Below the pieces are notes generated by a model. The model was not told the DNA's origin. It saw only the letters and a program-made list of their open reading frames with translations, and did no database searches. From an uncultured Collinsella sp. (GTDB lineage Bacteria > Actinomycetota > Coriobacteriia > Coriobacteriales > Coriobacteriaceae), in contig USMR01000024.1 of assembly GCA_900555815.1 (NCBI GenBank), positions 1 to 8,228 on the forward strand: a stretch of 8,228 bases of DNA. The letters run 5' to 3'. How positions within the stretch are numbered: position 1 is the first letter of the stretch; each line of letters begins with the position of its first letter. This document shows, piece by piece, positions 5,604-8,228 of the stretch. The translations under genes and the position numbers were made by a program.

Positions 5604-6302
5604 ATGGCAGAAAACAAAGACGAACAGCTCACCGACGAGGAGCTGGCACAGCTTCAGCTGGCAGAGGAGAACGAGAACGCCGTCGACCGTCTGGTCAAGG
5701 AGCTCGGCTGCCCCACGCGCCGCATCCGTCAGTTTGCCGCCCGCGTGCTGCACCTGCTTGCCGAGCGCGATCCGCAGCGCGTCGTGCCCTGCGTGCCCGC
5801 GCTGATCGAGGCGCTCGACCGCCCCGAGGCTCAGACCCGCTGGGAGGCCCTCGACGCCCTGGCGGCGCTCGCCACCACCTGTCCCGAGCAGCTGGGCGAT
5901 GCCTTTGAGGGCGCCGAGACTGCGCTGTTCGACGAGATTTCCTCCACGCTGCGCTATGCCGCCTTCCGCCTGCTGTGCGTGTGGGGTGCCACGAGCGTCG
6001 AGCGTTCGCGCGAGGCTTGGCCCATCCTGGACGAGGCTATCCAGTGCTACCACGGCGACCTTGAGTATCGCGACATGCTCGGTTGCCTGTACGAGTTTGG
6101 CCAGGGCGAGATTGACGCCGAGGTCGCCGAGAAGCTCGCCCTGCGCCTTAAGTTCGACGCCGAGAACGGCAAGGGCAGCTATCTCAAGGCCCGTTCGAGC
6201 GAGATTTGCGAAATGCTTGTTAAACGTTTTGGCCTGGATCTCTCCAAAAAGAAGAAGCGTGCTAGCGTAAAAAAATCTGACGACGCCGAAGACGAGGAGT
6301 AA
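5604..6302 (+). CDS. HEAT-repeat protein
   Basis: A soluble 232-residue all-helical protein that is likely a protein-protein scaffold. After an acidic N-terminus (residues 1-30, rich in Glu/Asp/Gln), HEAT-type helix pairs follow: VDRLVKELGCPTRRIRQFAA, then ARVLHLLAERDPQRVVPCVPALIEALDRPE, then TRWEALDALAALATTCPEQL, then TLRYAAFRLLCVWGATSVE. Each has the Arg/Pro and Ala/Leu spacing of the family. The C-terminal part (about 150-205) is helical with less obvious repeats, and the tail is a Lys run followed by an acidic end (SKKKKRASVKK, DDAEDEE). AGAGG is 5 bases before ATG 5604, and the gap from the membrane-protein stop codon is 15 bases. HEAT proteins of this kind have many partners; the adjacent membrane protein or dehydrogenases are candidates by position only. 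Confidence 0.8.
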   Translation: MAENKDEQLTDEELAQLQLAEENENAVDRLVKELGCPTRRIRQFAARVLHLLAERDPQRVVPCVPALIEALDRPEAQTRWEALDALAALATTCPEQLGDAFEGAETALFDEISSTLRYAAFRLLCVWGATSVERSREAWPILDEAIQCYHGDLEYRDMLGCLYEFGQGEIDAEVAEKLALRLKFDAENGKGSYLKARSSEICEMLVKRFGLDLSKKKKRASVKKSDDAEDEE

Positions 6303-6308
6303 CAGATT

Positions 6309-7394
6309 ATGGCGCACGATGTAGTCCTGATTCCCGGTGACGGTATCGGTCCCGAGATTACGCAGGCCATGCGCCGCGTGGTCGAGGCCACCGGTGTCCA
6401 GATCAACTGGAACGTCCAGGAGGCCGGCGCCGGCGTCATGGACGAGTTTGGCACGCCGCTGCCCCAGCATGTGCTCGATGCGGTCGCCGAGACCAAGGTT
6501 GCCATCAAGGGCCCCATCACCACGCCGGTCGGCACGGGTTTCCGCAGCGTTAACGTGGCCCTGCGCAAACACTTCGACCTGTACGCCTGCGTGCGCCCCT
6601 GCCTGTCGCAGCCGGGCGACGGCTCGCGTTTCCGCGACGTCGACCTGGTTATCGTGCGCGAGAACACCGAGGACCTCTACGCCGGCATCGAGTTCGATGA
6701 GGGCGCTGCCGAGGTCGAGGAGCTCTCGCAGCTTGTCGAGCGCTCGGGTCAGAAGACCTTCGCCGCCGATTCCGCCATCTCAATTAAGCCGATCTCTATC
6801 GCCAAGAGCCGCCGCATTGTGGAGTACGCCTTTGAGTACGCCCGCCGCTGCGGCCGTAAAAAGGTGACGGCCGTGCACAAGGCCAACATCATGAAGGCGA
6901 CCGACGGCTTGTTCCTGCGCGTTGCGCGCGAGGTGGCCGTCAACTATCCCGATATTGAGTTCAACGACAAGATCGTCGACGCCACCTGCATGGGTCTGGT
7001 CCAGAACCCCAATGACTTCGATGTCCTGGTGCTGCCCAACTTGTACGGCGATATCGTCAGCGACCTGTGCGCTGGCCTGGTGGGTGGCCTGGGTATGGCT
7101 CCGGGTTCCAACATCGGTGCCGATTGCGCCATCTTCGAGGCAACGCATGGCTCTGCGCCCGATATCGCGGGCCAGGATATCGCCAACCCCACGGCTGAGA
7201 TTCTGTCCGCGGCTATGATGCTCGATCATCTGGGCGAGAACGATGCGGCCAATCGCATCCGCGCCGCCGTGTCCGCCACGCTCGACGAGGGTAAGCAGGT
7301 TACCGGCGACGTACGTCGTGCCCAGACCGGTTCTTTTGAGGGTGCGGTGGGTACGCAGGCCTTCGCCGACGCCGTTATTGAGCACCTGGCCTAA
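6309..7394 (+). CDS. icd: Isocitrate dehydrogenase, NAD type
   Basis: Oxidatively decarboxylates isocitrate to 2-oxoglutarate, needing Mg or Mn, supplying the glutamate precursor. The 361-residue length fits the short NAD-type or IPMDH-like group. Residues 5-15 are [11 protein letters not shown]. The substrate segment [15 protein letters not shown] (72-86) with S80, N82 and R86 points to isocitrate rather than isopropylmalate. R96, R117 and the YAGIE segment (124-128) follow, then K191 as the catalytic Lys. Metal ligands are in DAT (D224) and [20 protein letters not shown] (244-263, D248 and D252), which fits the isocitrate/isopropylmalate dehydrogenase signature. The cofactor loop [17 protein letters not shown] (278-294) has Asp-Ile where NADP enzymes carry Lys-Tyr, so NAD is predicted. 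GAGGAG overlaps the end of the HEAT gene, 9 bases before ATG 6309, so it is probably co-transcribed. Homoisocitrate dehydrogenase is a less likely alternative. Confidence 0.9.
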   Translation: MAHDVVLIPGDGIGPEITQAMRRVVEATGVQINWNVQEAGAGVMDEFGTPLPQHVLDAVAETKVAIKGPITTPVGTGFRSVNVALRKHFDLYACVRPCLSQPGDGSRFRDVDLVIVRENTEDLYAGIEFDEGAAEVEELSQLVERSGQKTFAADSAISIKPISIAKSRRIVEYAFEYARRCGRKKVTAVHKANIMKATDGLFLRVAREVAVNYPDIEFNDKIVDATCMGLVQNPNDFDVLVLPNLYGDIVSDLCAGLVGGLGMAPGSNIGADCAIFEATHGSAPDIAGQDIANPTAEILSAAMMLDHLGENDAANRIRAAVSATLDEGKQVTGDVRRAQTGSFEGAVGTQAFADAVIEHLA

Positions 7395-7406
7395 GACATG
7401 CAGGCT

Positions 7407-7482
7407 GCAAACGCCTAAATAGTACTTAAGTGTTTGCGTATAACCTAAGAATCAATACGCCCGGCGCCTTGTCGGGCGTATT
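7407..7482 (+). terminator. Probable weak terminator region after icd
   Basis: Two stems follow the icd stop codon. GCAAAC/GTTTGC (7407-7412 with 7432-7437) has a long AT-rich loop. AATACGCCCG (7454-7463) pairs perfectly over 10 bp with 7473-7482 across a 9-base loop. Neither is followed by a T run, so this may be an inefficient or factor-dependent terminator, or a leader structure of the next gene. A lone TATAAC (7439-7444) could be a -10 but lacks a recognisable -35. Confidence 0.45.
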
Positions 7483-7520
7483 CTATGAGGGATTGTATTC
7501 CCAATAAGGAGTAGCTGACT

Positions 7521-8228
7521 ATGGGTCTGATTCAAAAGAAGGACGAGAAGGACGAGATCGACGGCATCCAGATCATCGAGCGCGGCGAAGGCCCCGACGG
7601 TGATGAGGGCGAGAAGATCGACCTGGTCGCCGGCACGTCTGCCGAACATATTGCCGCCGGCACGACCGCCGAGGAGGAGGACGCTCGCCTGGAGGCAAAG
7701 ATCGCCGCGGACGCCGCCGACGAGAACCTCATGCCCGAGGAGCAGGACGAGGACGACGATATCCTGGGTTCCGACGAAGGCGACCGCGCATCCAAGCACA
7801 AGAAGACGATGATTGCCGCCTTCGTGGTTGCAGTCGTGATCGCTGCTGTGGTCGGCTTCTTTATCGGCAACGGTGGTTTTGGCGGCAAGGGCGTCGGCTC
7901 GGCGACCCTCACCGAGGACCAGCTCGATTCGACCGTGGCAAGCTACAGCTACAACGGCAAGAAGAGCGACATCACCGCGCGCGAGGCCATTGAGAGCCAG
8001 TACAGCCTCGACACCGTCAAGGATGGCGATGGCAACTACACCGCTCCCTCTGCCGACGTCATCCTGTCCTACGTGCGCAACAAGATCCTGCTCGACGCTG
8101 CCGAGGACGAGGGCATCACCGTCTCTTCTAAGGAGATGAAGAAATACGCCGAGGATTCCATCGGCACTTCGGACTACAAGACCATGGCCACGCAGTATGG
8201 CGTGTCCAAGGACCAGGCCAAGCAGATC
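7521..8228 (+). CDS. Membrane-anchored SurA-N-like foldase, partial (3' end outside window)
   Basis: Runs off the right edge with 236 residues and no stop codon. ATG 7521 is set by AAGGAG (7506-7511) 9 bases upstream. Residues 1-95 are cytosolic, low-complexity and very acidic (MPEEQDEDDDILGSDEGDR at 71-89), ending in a positive cluster (SKHKK). A single membrane helix follows (about 97-115, TMIAAFVVAVVIAAVVGFF) and a Gly-rich linker (NGGFGGKGVGS). The positive-inside rule puts the rest outside. From about 128 it is helical: LTEDQLDSTVASYSYNG, then AREAIESQY, ILSYVRNKILLDAAEDEGI, and VSSKEMKKYAEDSIG with YKTMATQYGVSKDQAK. This spacing resembles the chaperone (SurA N-terminal) part of PrsA/SurA-type peptidyl-prolyl isomerases. 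Whether a PPIase domain follows cannot be seen. The assignment is by pattern, not by a catalytic residue. Confidence 0.75.
   Translation, partial: MGLIQKKDEKDEIDGIQIIERGEGPDGDEGEKIDLVAGTSAEHIAAGTTAEEEDARLEAKIAADAADENLMPEEQDEDDDILGSDEGDRASKHKKTMIAAFVVAVVIAAVVGFFIGNGGFGGKGVGSATLTEDQLDSTVASYSYNGKKSDITAREAIESQYSLDTVKDGDGNYTAPSADVILSYVRNKILLDAAEDEGITVSSKEMKKYAEDSIGTSDYKTMATQYGVSKDQAKQI

Noticed and set aside
5142..6572. Minus-strand open frame of 476 codons
   Set aside because: It crosses three plus-strand genes with good ribosome sites and known or clear folds, so it is a by-product of high GC content.

Overview
The window looks like chromosome of a high-GC Gram-positive anaerobe of the Coriobacteriia, most like Collinsella. 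This is an inference from the strong G/C bias at third codon positions, the lipoprotein and DegV families present and the absence of Gram-negative features; no marker gene settles it. All supported genes lie on the + strand.

Layout. Positions 1-98 hold nothing I can support. A 61-codon basic small ORF (99-284) is followed by about 750 bases without a recognised gene. That gap is structured. It contains an AT-rich 227-bp block bounded by near-perfect 34-bp inverted repeats (313-539). Next comes a cluster of GC-rich hairpins with competing pairings (534-597), then a TATAAT promoter (656-684). The stretch downstream of the promoter (691-986) folds on paper into a multi-helix RNA, closed by a 14-bp helix that starts at the predicted transcription start. 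After it comes a lipoprotein of the extracellular solute-binding family (1034-2041) with a good intrinsic terminator (2108-2141).

The middle holds a long-form ribosome hibernation factor, hpf (2359-2943), an intrinsic terminator, and a DegV-family fatty-acid-binding protein (3023-3976). The degV ribosome binding site begins only four bases after the terminator's T run.

The right half is a likely operon. It starts with a YkwC-like beta-hydroxyacid dehydrogenase whose C-terminus is a Cys/His-rich, 12-residue tandem-repeat tail (4075-5154). It continues with a small membrane protein (5160-5588), a HEAT-repeat protein (5604-6302) and an NAD-type isocitrate dehydrogenase (6309-7394), with gaps of 5, 15 and 6 bases. 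A separate single-pass membrane protein with a SurA-N-like extracellular part (7521 onward) runs off the right edge.

How the genes fit together: hpf acts in stationary phase to dimerise and protect ribosomes. degV probably supplies exogenous fatty acid to a FakA-type kinase encoded elsewhere. The dehydrogenase and isocitrate dehydrogenase are both nucleotide-dependent oxidoreductases of central or acid metabolism, and the metal-binding tail suggests metal storage or sensing. The most unusual items are the predicted structured RNA, the inverted-repeat element and the metal-binding repeat tail.
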